A stretch of 64,000 nucleotides of DNA, taken from assembly GCA_024349245.1 (NCBI GenBank), contig JALDNG010000833.1:62001-126000 (forward strand). The letters run 5' to 3'. The DNA is from Neodontobutis hainanensis. Its lineage: Eukaryota; Chordata; Actinopteri; Gobiiformes; Odontobutidae. How positions within the stretch are numbered: the first letter of the stretch is position 1; each line of letters opens with the position of its first letter. The position numbers and the translations under genes were made by a program. Below, one piece after another: positions 32,812 to 43,159 of this stretch. Under the pieces are notes generated by a model. It was not told the DNA's origin. It saw only the letters and a program-made list of their open reading frames with translations, and did no database searches.

Positions 32812-34759
32812 CCTGCAATGTAAGTCTATGGCAGCCCATAGAACCGTATGCTAAAAAGTTGTGAAATTTGGTACACTAATAGTGGACAGTGTGAGCTGTC
32901 ATCCTAACCAATCTGAAGTGTCTACCTTAATCCCTCTAGCGCCACCAACTGTCCAAAGTCGGACTTATGTTTATGTTAATAACTTTTGAACCGTAAGACC
33001 TAGAATTAAAATTCTTTTTTCCTCTGATTCCTTAGCTCATGCCGATTCGAGTGCACCCTATGACGTCATTTTCCGCCATGATAGTTTTTCCGCCATTTTG
33101 AATTTTCTAAAAACGTACTTTTGCGAACTCCTCCTAGGCCGTAGCCCCGATTTTTATGAAAATTGAACCAGATCTTCTTCAGACTATGCTGACTAAAAGT
33201 TATGAGAATAAAGTTGATTCTTCAAACCGTTGTCGAATACGCGCAAATGAATTCGACTTAGTGCGCACAAAAATAAATGTTGGGGTATATCTCTGCAATG
33301 CTTTAACATATTCCAACCAAACTTAGTACGTGTTATGGCAACCATGTTTTGAGGATGCCTGCAGAGTTTTGGCGCAGCGCCTCCTAGTGGTCAGGAGATA
33401 TAAAAAGTGAATTATTTGCTTATATCTTCTGAACGCTTTTGCCAAAAATCATAAAACTGGTCTCTTTAGATTCAGTGCGTCATGCCGAGTCCTGCAATAC
33501 CAAATTTTCCCATATCGGCCATTTTGAGAGTCGGCCATTATGAATATTGTCAAAAGTGCTATATTTTTTGAACGCATTGCCGCATCATTATGAAACTTGG
33601 TATGTGTCTTCGGGACCAAGCCCTGAAGGCACTCAAAAGTTTTGGGGCAGCGCCACTTGTGGTCAAAAGTTATAACCCAAATCAATAAATATGCTAATAA
33701 CTTTTTATTACGTTACCCTATTGTAAAACAAATGGTCTTAATGTGTTCACTGGATCAAGCCGAGAGCACAGATAACAAATATGTCCTATTCGGACAAACG
33801 TCCTGTTTGCCATGTTGTTTTTTCCGAAAACCTACTTTTTCGAACTCCTCCCACACCGTTTGTCCGATTTTTACCAAAATTGAATCATAACATCTTCAGA
33901 CCATGCTGACAAAGAGTTATGAGAATTAAGTTGATTAGTCAAACCGTTTGCGAATACCGTGCAAATGAATTTGACTTAATGCTCTCAAAAATGAAAGTCG
34001 GGCTATATCTCTGCAATGCTTTAATATTTTCTAACCAAACTTAGTAATTGTTATGGCAACCATGACTTGAGTCTGCCTGCAGAGTTTGAGGACTTTAGTT
34101 GTTTCACACATCAGTTTGGTTACTGCGCTGCCTCTAGGTCGACCGTGATAAACCATTCAATCAAAGTGCTAAAGACCATAGATGGCTTACTGGGCATTTC
34201 TGAGACTGCCAAGAGTCTTAGAAAATAGGGAATTACATAACATAACGTATTACATAGGAGCTGGACCATTAGCGATGCTGTTACCTGGGCATTTGAGTAG
34301 TCTTGGTTTTGTTAGAACTGCCGATTTAGTTTTTCACAATTTAAGTTGTAAACTGTCTAAACATACTGTATAACGTTTTGAGCATTAAAGCTCATGCCGA
34401 CATAGCCGGCAGCATCAGACCAACGGCAGTGAGCATCTAAAGACATTTCAATAAGACTTTTTAGACTGAAATCTTACTGAAATGTCTTTAGATGCTTACT
34501 GCCGTTGGTCTGACGCTGCCAACCATCAACACAATGAGTCTGCCTGCAGAGTTTGAGCACTCTAGTTGTTTCACACATCAGTTTGGTTACTGGTCGACCG
34601 TGATAAACCATTCAATCAAAGTGCTAAAGACCGTATTGATGATTTTTCAGCCATTTAGACTGAAGTCTTATTGAAATTTCTTTATATGCTTACTGCCGTT
34701 GGTCTGATGCTGCCGGCTATGTCGGCATGAGATTGAATGCCGGCCTAGTGCTTGGCCCC
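32732..34759. mobile_element. 2.0-kb element with 12-bp terminal inverted repeats GGGGCCAAGCAC
   Basis: Starts GGGGCCAAGCAC (32732-32743) and ends GTGCTTGGCCCC (34748-34759), perfect complements. A (TTA)n tract lies at about 32783-32813. The interior is non-coding, made of several paragraphs with repeated phrases (aacttagta, ttatggcaaccatg, tctgcctgcagagtttg occurring twice). The sequence after the right end (gtcatggctgcttgcagcta) belongs to a phrase I associate with this repeat in other fish. No target duplication was seen and no transposase is encoded. Confidence 0.6.
34389..34735. repeat. Nested inverted repeats in the GGGGCCAAGCAC element
   Basis: The sequence catgccgacatagccggcag followed by catcagaccaacggcagtga and atttcaataagac (34390-34460) is complementary to cttactgaaatgtctttaga...ctgccgttggtctgacgctgcc (34474-34520). 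It is also complementary to gtcttattgaaatttcttta...tgctgccggctatgtcggcatga (34667-34730). One left arm can thus pair with two right arms. Confidence 0.75.
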
Positions 34760-34854
34760 GTCATGGCTGCTTGCAGCTATATTTGCTATTACTTCTCTCT
34801 TTATTTAGCTTTTTTCACTTCTGTTTAGTTGTTTATCACAACTCAGATCATACT

Positions 34855-35100
34855 AAAAGGTAACCTTGCGGGCTTTGGCAAATTTTTCAATTACTGCGTC
34901 CATGGGCAGTGTTTTCCTGACCTCATGTTCAACGGTGAGATTAGAGCAAGGACAGACAGCCTGTCCTGTGACATGGTGGATCTCAAGTATGTCTTAAGTC
35001 TTTTCAGTACAGAGAAGCTTCTCTCGCCTGAAGTTACAGTCACAGGGAGAGTAAGTAGAAGTCTTATGCTTAAATTTGGATAGATGTCAAGCACATTTTG
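34855..35100 (-). pseudogene. hAT transposase, C-terminal dimerisation domain
   Basis: Minus-strand reading has LLLTLPVTVTSGERSFSVLK, then RLKTYLRSTMSQDRLSVLAL. This is the hAT-type C-terminal dimerisation segment (the SGERSFS box and the R-L-S-x-L-A-L stretch). The rest of the transposase continues at 37787-38178, after 2.7 kb of inserted or unrelated DNA. Dead gene. Confidence 0.75.
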
Positions 35101-35852
35101 CTGATATTAAACAAAGCTGTCAGCGGCCACGTGGGCTAAGACTTCATTTATACACTATGCACAAGGCAAACAGCTTCCGTTGGCTGCGTGTATTAAATGA
35201 GTGAGTTATGATGGGGTAGCTAAATCCGCTCAGGGGTTTCTCCCATCTAAGATTTTAATTCGTCTGACACAATACGAACAGACTATTTACTTGGATTTAC
35301 AAGTTTTACGAGAATGCCGGAGCATCACGGGCCATTTTGTAACTTGCACAACACGTGATAGGACAACTTTTATGCTTAAATTCCGGGACACGAAATTATA
35401 TGTTGTCACAGGCCTTACTAAAACACACTTCTCTCTGGTGTGTAACATGCATTAAATCAATCCGGCTCTCTGGCCTTGCTAAAACTTTAACTAAGCTTTC
35501 AGTCTTTCACTAAACAACTTAGCAAGCTGGCGAAATCACAGGCATTAATAATTTCTGCTTGGGTTGCTTAGCAGAAATGTATGTACAATATTAACCAAAT
35601 TTCAAAGCATATCTCAGAATTATAAAATATCAGACCAGCTGATGTTTTCAAATCCAAGACAGACAATTTCACAAGCACTTAATATCAATCAACAACACAA
35701 CACACACATTGCTCAAACACATTGATCAGCCAAGACAACACAGCTTTTTCAGTGAACAGCGATTTATGTAAAGACTTTAGATATTAAATGATTTCAATGT
35801 TTAAACAAGAATATTCTTACAAAGGGCTCACCCGGGGCGCAAAAAATAAGCT
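35101..35852. other. No gene recognised
   Basis: Unassigned. At 35825-35841 the sequence gggctcacccggggcgc, read on the minus strand, could be a primer-binding-site-like segment next to the LTR-like region that follows; this is speculative. Confidence 0.3.
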
Positions 35853-37100
35853 GTAGTGAATATCTTATTAATTAATAATTAATATGAATATTAATTATGT
35901 AAATTCATATTTTGAAATCAAAATATTATCTTGTTAGGGGCACCACCCAGATTCATAGTTCTGGGAACTAATTATGTTAATAAGTCTCAATCTAAAGGAA
36001 GGGAATTCTCCTAGTTTTCGGAACATTTCTTAATATAAACAAAGAAACATTTAATGTATTTTGGGGTTTTTATTAAAGATTATACAAGGTTAACAATAAA
36101 TAATGACAGGGGAAATGACACAAAGGAATAATTAGGGACAAATGATGAGGGTAATTAACACAAAACAATGATTGACATGGAACAATGGTTTACTTGTTAG
36201 AACCTTTTGGTGGAGTAAAGTAAGTTTAACCATTGTTTTATGCTTGTTTGTTTTGTACAATTTACTTGGAGTTGTTAAGAAGGGTAAAGGGAACGGTTAG
36301 ACGGCTTAATTAAAAGGACGATTGACGGCTTTTTGAATGGCGTATGGGAAAAGTTTCTGCTGGGCCTAATAAAGACAATGTACATGGTTTATAACGCCAA
36401 ACGCGTCAGTGTCACGTGTTCAACTCACTCTTGTCGTTGGTGGCGCTCAGCTGTCCGGGAAGGAAAAGTCCAAAGGTCCGCTTTAGAGCTTTCCACGCGG
36501 GTCCTACAGCTGATGGTTTCCAAGCAACGAGATAGTGTCACGTGGTACAACAGATCCCACAGGGGCCGTGAAGCTCCGTAGCCGGGAAAGAAAGGCGTTC
36601 TCTTATTGTCTTTGAGTGAAAGGCCTTTACCAGGAGTAGAGGTTAACGTCTTTGACAAAAAGGTTAGCTGAAGAGGGTTAAAAATGGTCTTTCCTGGATT
36701 AACGAGGGCTATCTTTGCTTAGCGTACTCTTTTAAAGAATAAGGACTACAAAAATTCACTTCTGTCTCAGGAATTTGATGTCGTCCAGCAGGAAAATTTT
36801 TCAAAAAAAAAACAATGCGTTGAGTCTTTAAAAAGATGAAAAAAATCACGTTTGCATGGTGTGTGCCGCAGGCTAGAAGCTTGAAAGTTACAAAAGTAAA
36901 TTAAATAGCAGAGATTTAAGAAGGTACGCAAGAGGTAATCTAGAAGAGAGTAGAACTAGAGCGTAAAAACCAGATGGGTAAGCACGAGACTTCAAGAGCG
37001 GTAACAAGAAGCGCGAGATTTCCGGCCTGCAGTGCCTTTAGTAATCGACGCAAGAGGGCGTGTTTACACACGTTTGGTAAAAGGGAGTTTTACTAAAGTT
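35853..37100 (-). mobile_element. Possible LTR of an endogenous retrovirus-like element
   Basis: Begins tgtagtgaatatcttatt (so the minus-strand LTR would end ...CACTACA) next to a candidate primer-binding-site-like segment. The AT-rich first 150 bp, aggggcaccacccag and the following blocks resemble fish retroviral-type LTRs that I have seen, but the other end, target duplication and internal genes are not identified. It lies between the two halves of a hAT gene. Low confidence. Confidence 0.3.
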
Positions 37101-37786
37101 TAGCATTTGGGAATAATCTTCTCTGCTCCACCAAATAACAGAAATTAAACACATTTAAAAACCATATTGCTTTTGCATTGTAGCATAAAGGCATAGGAAA
37201 TGTTTTTACAATTTTGTTAATACCAAACATACACATGATTTGCTGCTTGACCTGAAAACATAGAATAATTCATTTTATTACACAGCCAGCTGTAAGGATG
37301 ATGAAGAAAGAAGTCTTTTATATCCCGTTATCACTCAAGATCCTGTAAGGAACAACGTGACGGTTACACATTCGATATGATAGTCTTTACTACACACTTT
37401 AAAATGGCACAGGCTACAACATTGTCTCTTGTTTCGAAGCAGAGTCGTTACTCTGCTCAACCAAAAGAGGGCAGTGTTCGATCAATCTAGAAGAATAGGA
37501 TCAAAGGACATTCTTGTTGAGTTGAGGAGTCTTATCAATTGACGCTGTATATCAAAAGATTACTGTGTCAACTTTGGCGCTAGTCCGTCTGGTCTCTGGA
37601 AAGATAGCACCTACATTGTCCTTTGAAGTGGTGAAAAACAAAGTTGTTAATAAGGTTTACTCCTTGTTGCTGTCTCTTAACACAACATCGGGGAACATCT
37701 GGGGCAAATAGTTGCTAATCAAATCTCCTTTGGTTTTCCTCAGTCTGAATAAACAGTTGTAAGGGTCTGAAAAGGGTAGGTTAGAG
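37101..37786. other. No gene recognised
   Basis: Unassigned DNA between the LTR-like stretch and the second half of the hAT gene; probably part of the same insertion. Confidence 0.3.
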
Positions 37787-38178
37787 TCAAATGTATAAAT
37801 CTGTAATCCTTTGAAGGCTGTTGGTTCCTGGTACGAAAGGGTTCACTACAAAGCCAAATAATTTCAGGGATATAACAGAAGACTTGGAAGCATCACCGAC
37901 CACAAGATTTAGGGTGTGGCTGCCACATGGAACACACAGTGCTTTGCTGTTCATTTCTAGGACTCTTTTCTGGACTCCATGTTTTTTTCCCTGCATGTTA
38001 GATCCGTTGTCATAAGACTGACTCCGGAGATCAGAGATGTCTAAGAATAATTCTTCCAGATGTCCTAAAAAAAGGTCAAGTAGGCCTTTACCAGTAGTGT
38101 TTTCCGCAATAGGGCATCCCACAAAGTGTTCATGGATTGAAACACTTTTGAAAGCTCACAACTTACAATGCGCAATAG
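37787..38178 (-). pseudogene. hAT transposase, catalytic core fragment
   Basis: The minus-strand frame has VGCPIAENTTGKGLLDLFL, LRSQSYDNGSNMQGKKHGVQ and CVPCGSHTLNLVVGDASKSS. These match the hAT RNase H-like core, with the YDNGSNM block around a catalytic Asp and the CxxH-type CGSHTLNL block. Together with 34855-35100 it represents one dead hAT copy. At 38178 it meets a LINE-type 3' tail. Confidence 0.75.
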
Positions 38179-38575
38179 ACAAGACAAGACAAGACATTTA
38201 TTTTTGTATAGCCCAATATCACAACAACAGCCGCCTCAAAGGGCTTAACAGACTGCACTAGACAACATCCCCTGTCCTTAGACCCTCCATCAGGGTGAGG
38301 AAAAACTCCCAAAAAACCCAGCCGGGAAAAAAAGAAACCTCAGGGAGAACCACAGAAGGAGGGATCCACTCCCAGGACGGACAGGCCGTGCAAGAATGTG
38401 TCCAGGACAGTTGAAAAAATACATATAAATACAAAAACATATTTTCACAAAAAAACATTTATGTTGACAGCGTCCAGTGTCCACTCTGTGTGTGTGTAAG
38501 GTGGATGGGACCTCAGCCAATATCAAGGTAGATAAAAGATGAGCTGGGGGTCCTCACACTGGAGGGAAGTCGGGG
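38178..38575 (-). repeat. LINE/SINE-type 3' region (GTATAGCCCAATATCACA family)
   Basis: Starts acaagacaagac, then atttatttttgtatagccca, ccgcctcaaagggctt, aaaaactcccaaaaaaccc and gaaacctcagggagaaccac. This is a frequent fish repeat which I associate with LINE 3' regions; a short diverged match occurs at 49030-49110 in tmem231 intron 4. No coding part. Confidence 0.45.
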
Positions 38576-38579
38576 GCGG

Positions 38580-39240
38580 GGGGGCACAAATACTCGGAGG
38601 AATGCATTTTGTGCTTTAAAGCGTAAACTTCACGGTAATGTCAAATAACCGGGCCTGTGCACAAACACCTTTTTGGGTCTAACTTGATCCGAGAAGGCGT
38701 TTGACAGTTAATGGATAATTTATTACCACAAAAATGGCCGCCTCGTTACAGGCTTGCCACACCCACACCCGATAAGATATCAAAAACAAAATGACAACTT
38801 TTATTGGCACTAGTGTCTAGATGATACTCACCAAATTTGGTGCCATTTAGATTTAAACACATTGGGTTTAATCTTTTGACGCGAGGGTTGCGATTTAGTT
38901 GGTCGCGCCTTTCACCCCACATGGCGGACTTCCTGTTGAGTTTAGGCTGTTGCTGTTATAGGCTTTTCGGTTTGCCCTGAGGTGTCCTATGGATGTACCA
39001 AGTTTCATTTTCCTACGTTGGAAAAAATTACTTTCACTTTCCATAGGCCAAATGTATTTTCATTTTCCAGGGGTCGCCACTGTGTCATTTCTTTTTATTA
39101 TTTTTTCAAATACTTAAGATACATCAATATTTTGCCAGGCTTAAGTTTAGTGGCCAATAAAATGTACTTTTTATGCACATTTTCTGGGTCAAAATTAAGG
39201 ATAATTTTGCAGAAAAATTTGCAGAAAAATAAAAATAAAT
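38580..39240 (+). repeat. Unclassified repeat family (GGGGTCGCCACT type), direct copy A
   Basis: Shares long stretches with 39740-40320 in the same orientation: acctttttgggtctaacttg, cacacccacacccgataaga, caccccacatggcggacttc and ggggtcgccactg. The period between copies is about 1.1 kb, suggesting tandem duplication of one unit. Confidence 0.7.
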
Positions 39241-39719
39241 AAAAATATAAATTGAGCAAAAACAACAAGAAAAGGCATTGTCTATTTACCACACAAGTGT
39301 TTAGCTCATTTTGCCTAAGTTTGGTGTTTGTGGAATGAAGCAGCTATTTTCTGTTAATCTTTAAAAGTGATGTGTATTCTAAGGCGGTTCACATTTTTAA
39401 TTCCAAATGGCTGCCTTCTTGTGTGTGATAGGGTGTGGTCCCCTTTGGCTTTTATGTTCATAAGCCCATGCTGGATGTGTGTACCAAGTTTCATTTGCCT
39501 AGGACAAACTAAAATTTTCCCTTCCCATTGACTTTTTCCACATATTTGCGCCATTGCTATGGCAACACATTTATAAATAGGGGGTGGCTGTCATTGGCTT
39601 TTATTTTCGTCATGACATAAGTGATGTGTGTACCAAATTTTATGTCTCCATGACAAACTAAATTCTTTGTTCCCATTATAAGTTTGTAGGGGGCGCTAGA
39701 GGGCCATTTCTAAAGATAA
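39241..39719. repeat. Spacer of the tandem repeat unit
   Basis: Non-coding DNA between copies A and B, with phrases such as taccaagtttcatttgccta that resemble the flanking copies. It probably belongs to the same 1.1-kb unit. Confidence 0.4.
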
Positions 39720-40380
39720 CCCTTTTATTAACATATCTTTGTGTTCAGGTCATGAATGTGCACAAACGCCTTTTTGGGTCCAACTTGATCCGAGAAGGCG
39801 TTTGAGAGTTAAGGGATAATTTATAACCACAAAAATGGTCGCCTCGTTACAGGATTGCCACACCCACACCCGATAAGATATCAAAAACAAAATGACAACT
39901 TTTGTTGGCACAAGTGTCTAGATGATACTCACCAAAATTGGGGCCATTTAGACAAAAACACAATGAGTTGAATCTTTTGGCGTAAGGGGTGCAATTTAGG
40001 TGGCCGCGCCTTTCACCCCACATGGCGGACTTCCTGTTGAGTTTATGCTGTGGCTGTCATAGACTTTTCTGTTCTGTTCTGTCCTGAGGTGTCCTCTTGA
40101 TGTACCAAGTTTTGTATTTCTACATTGGAAAAAATGTACTTTCACTTTCCATAGGCCCAATGTATTTTGACTTTTCTAGGGGTCGCCACTGAGTCATTTT
40201 TCATTTTTTTTCCGGGGACTTCAAATACATAAATTTGGGCGTGGGCCCAATAAAAATGACTTTTCGTGCATGTTCACTGGGTCAAATTAAGGATCATTTT
40301 GCAGAAAAAAAAAAAATAAATAAAAAAAATAAAATAATCCGAGCAAAAACAATAGGCCCTCCCAGCTATTACCGGCTCAG
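39720..40380 (+). repeat. Unclassified repeat family (GGGGTCGCCACT type), direct copy B
   Basis: Second tandem copy of the unit at 38580. Its gacttttctaggggtcgcca segment is also the best match for the 14219-14345 fragment. It ends near a poly(A)-like aaaaaaaaaaaataaataaa stretch at about 40308, similar to one at 39228-39245 in copy A. Confidence 0.65.
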
Positions 40381-40855
40381 GCCTAATAATGTCAGCGGTT
40401 GAGTGTGTACCTACAGCTACAACCAGTGTAAACCTAACCCTGTGATCAATCAGTCTCCATACGTTTGGTGAAATAAGTATGTTTTGAGTTTGCTTTTGAA
40501 AGCCTCAACAGAGTCAGCTCGCTGCACTTCCACCGGGAGCCCATTCCACAAAAATGGGGCTCTATAAGAAAAGGCTCTGTAGCCAGCAGGCTTCTTCTTT
40601 ATTCGAGGAAGTTGAAGGAGGCCAGCATCCTGAGAGTGAAGGGTATGAGCTGGAGTATACCGTGTGATGAGTTAAGAGGGCGCGCGTCCACAAAGGATTT
40701 TATATGTTAACAAGAGAACTTTGAAATCAGCTCTAACATGAGGAAGCCAGTGTAATGAAGCCAGGACCGGAGTAAAGTGATCGAACTTCCTGGTCTTTGT
40801 TAAAAGTCTGGCGGCTGTATTTTGGACCATTTGTAGTCTGTGAGTACTTTTCCTC

Positions 40856-41196
40856 TAGCCTGGTTCTACCAGACTCTCGTACATTTCATTTGTACAGAGA
40901 GTCTGGCCTCGCTCCATTGACAAGCGTTTACTTCCTTGTATGCGGGAACTCTGTTGAAGTTTAAAACTATTGGATCTGCCCAGAGTCACAGGATCTGCCA
41001 TAGCCAATCGCTAACGTGTTGTCGTGACGTATGTCATGCGCGAAACCGACTGGAAACAACAAGTCACTCCTCTGTTCGCTGATTGGTCCTACAAAAAATT
41101 GATTTCTAGAAACCTAAGAATATACAGCGATCCCAGACTAAGTACTAAAGCGAAATGAAATTGAGCGGAAGTACGTAGGAGGGCGGAGCCAGGCTA
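40856..41196 (+). mobile_element. 341-bp MITE, copy 1, 9-bp target duplication
   Basis: Starts TAGCCTGGTTC and ends GAGCCAGGCTA, an 11-bp imperfect inverted pair (TAGCCTGGYTC). It is flanked by CTTTTCCTC on both sides (40847-40855 and 41197-41205). It is homologous to 55523-55865 in the opposite orientation. No coding capacity. The 9-bp duplication points to a Mutator-like or related transposase supplied elsewhere, but the ends are too short to assign a superfamily firmly. Confidence 0.85.
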
Positions 41197-41205
41197 CTTT
41201 TCCTC

Positions 41206-42366
41206 GGCATTCCAGAGAATAACGCATTACAGTAGTCCAGCCTGGATGTGACAAATGCATGAATGAGAATTTCAGCATCAGGTAAAGAGAGGCAGGAGCG
41301 AATTTTTGAGATATTCCTCAAAGTGAAAAAAGCCCAGTTTAGTGACCTCAATAATGTGCTGCTGCAGAGATGTGTGGGGTCAAAAATGACACCGAGGTTC
41401 CTCGCAGTTTTGCCGTGCTCCAAAACACAGTTGTTGATTGAGACGGTAAGATTGTTGAACTTGTGCCGATGACTGGCAGGACCAATTAACTAGAGCTCTG
41501 TTTTATCCGAGTTCAAATGGAGGAAGTTTTGAGACATCCATGTTTTAATTGAAACGAGGCAGGCCTCTAGACGCATGATGTCAGTAGTATTATTCGCTTT
41601 TATTGGTAGATACAGCTGTGTATCATCGGCATAACAGTGGAAGTTCACTCCATAACTTCTCAAAATTTGTCCCAATGGTGTAACATATAGTGAAAAAAGT
41701 ATGGGACCGAGCACAGACCCTTGTGGCACACCAAATTTCACTGGTGCCATGGAGGAGAAGGATTTATTAAAAGAGACAAAATGAGACCTATCACACAGAT
41801 AGGATTCTAACCAAGCCAGAGATGCCAAAAACATCTTTAAGTCTGTTGATTAGCACTGCATGATCAATCGTATCAAATGCAGCACTGAGAGCCAGCAACA
41901 ACAGTAGAGCCAATGAGTCCTCGTCCATCTGAAGGAGGAGATCATTTGTCACTTTAACTAAAGCTGTTTCAGTGGAATAAGAGGCCCTAAATGCAGACTG
42001 AAACGGCTCGAGGAGGTAATTTTCCGATAGATATAGAGTAAGCACAACGTTTTTGAGGACTTTAGATAGAAAAGGTAAATTGGAGACAGGACAGAAATTA
42101 TTTAGGCATCCAGGATCCAGAGTAGGTTTTTTGAGCAGGGGTTTGACCACAGCCTGTTTGAAAAGGGAAGGAACGGTGCCAGTAGACAGGGACAAGTTTA
42201 TAATGTTTAACATAATTTGCCTCACATAGGGCCACAGTTCTTTAAGCATTTTTGATGGCAGGATATCCAGGAGACACGTAGTTGCTTTACATGAAGAAAC
42301 CACCTTTGTCAGCTCATCGAGGGAAACAGAATCCAAGACTGAGAGACGAGAGGTCGGTGGATCCAA
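41206..42366 (-). pseudogene. L2 ORF2: reverse transcriptase (interrupted copy)
   Basis: From 42366 down: LDILPSKMLKELWPYVRQIM, AVVKPLLKKPTLDPGCLNNF, FQSAFRASYSTETALVKVTN and LALSAAFDTIDHAVL (41791-42366). Then KFGVPQGSVLGPILFSLYVT, the catalytic FHCYADDTQLYLPI and NFLHLNSDKTEL (41490-41834), and ARNLGVIFDPTHL with HAFVTSRLDYCNALFSGMPR (to about 41206). A frame change lies near 41830. The C-terminal part continues beyond the MITE at 40430-40855. Confidence 0.8.
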
Positions 42367-42784
42367 GTGAATGGGACCCGGAGCGGACCCGAAGACAAAA
42401 ACAAAATATTATCCCCAATATCTTCAATTTTATGATTAAAGAAACCTAAAAAGTCTTGTGCACTAAAGGGAGAGGAGTCTTCAGTTGTTTTTGGTTAGAT
42501 TAGTGTAGCAACTGTCCCAAAGAGAAAGCTGGGGTTATGCTGGTTATCTCTGATAAGAGATGAAAAATATGTAGTCTTTGCAGTGTTGAGGGCGTGCTTA
42601 TATTTGTTTACACACAAACTCCACTTTTGATAATTTAGATTTGTTTTTGACTTGCGCCATTTGCGTTCAAAACTCCTGCAGTTTCAAAGCCCGGGTTTCC
42701 TCATTATACCATGGCATAGGTCGTCTGGTTGGTCTGGGCTTTGTCCTGAGGGGTGCCACTGAGTCGGTGATGGCCAAGAGGATT

Positions 42785-43153
42785 ATAATAATAATATAAT
42801 AATGGATTGGATTTATATTGCGCTTTTCTCCCAAGGGACCAAGGGACGCTTACAGGCCGTCCATTATTCATTCATACACAGTCACACTGGTGATGGTAAG
42901 CTACAACTGTAGCCACAGATGCCCTGGGGCAGACTAACAGAGACGTGGCAGCCATTTTGCGCCACGGCCTCTCCTACCATCACCACATACATTCACTGAA
43001 CATTCTTACACATTCACATTACGAGGCAAGGTGGGTTAAGTGTCTTGCCCAAGGACACAACGGCAGTATGAACTGTGGGGAGAGCGGGAATCGAACCCAC
43101 TATTTTCTGAAAGACGACCCGACCACTCTACCACTGAGCCACTGCCGCCCCCA
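42785..43153 (-). mobile_element. tRNA-derived SINE inserted in L2 ORF2
   Basis: The minus strand begins GGGGCGGCAGTGGCTCAGTG (tRNA-like A box) with GGGTTCGATTCCCGC (B box) about 45 bp later. It continues with ATACTGCCGTTGTGTCCTTG and GGGCAAGACACTTAACCCAC, and ends at a (TTA)n-rich tail at 42785-42805. It sits between endonuclease (…EEVHATL) and linker (LLAITDSVAPLRTK) codons of the LINE. This copy has a longer 3' body than the three others. Confidence 0.8.
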
Positions 43154-43159
43154 GGGTTG

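Noticed and set aside
33449..34373. Open frames of 60-82 codons in the GGGGCCAAGCAC element
   Set aside because: No motif, poor composition and inconsistent frames across internal repeated phrases.
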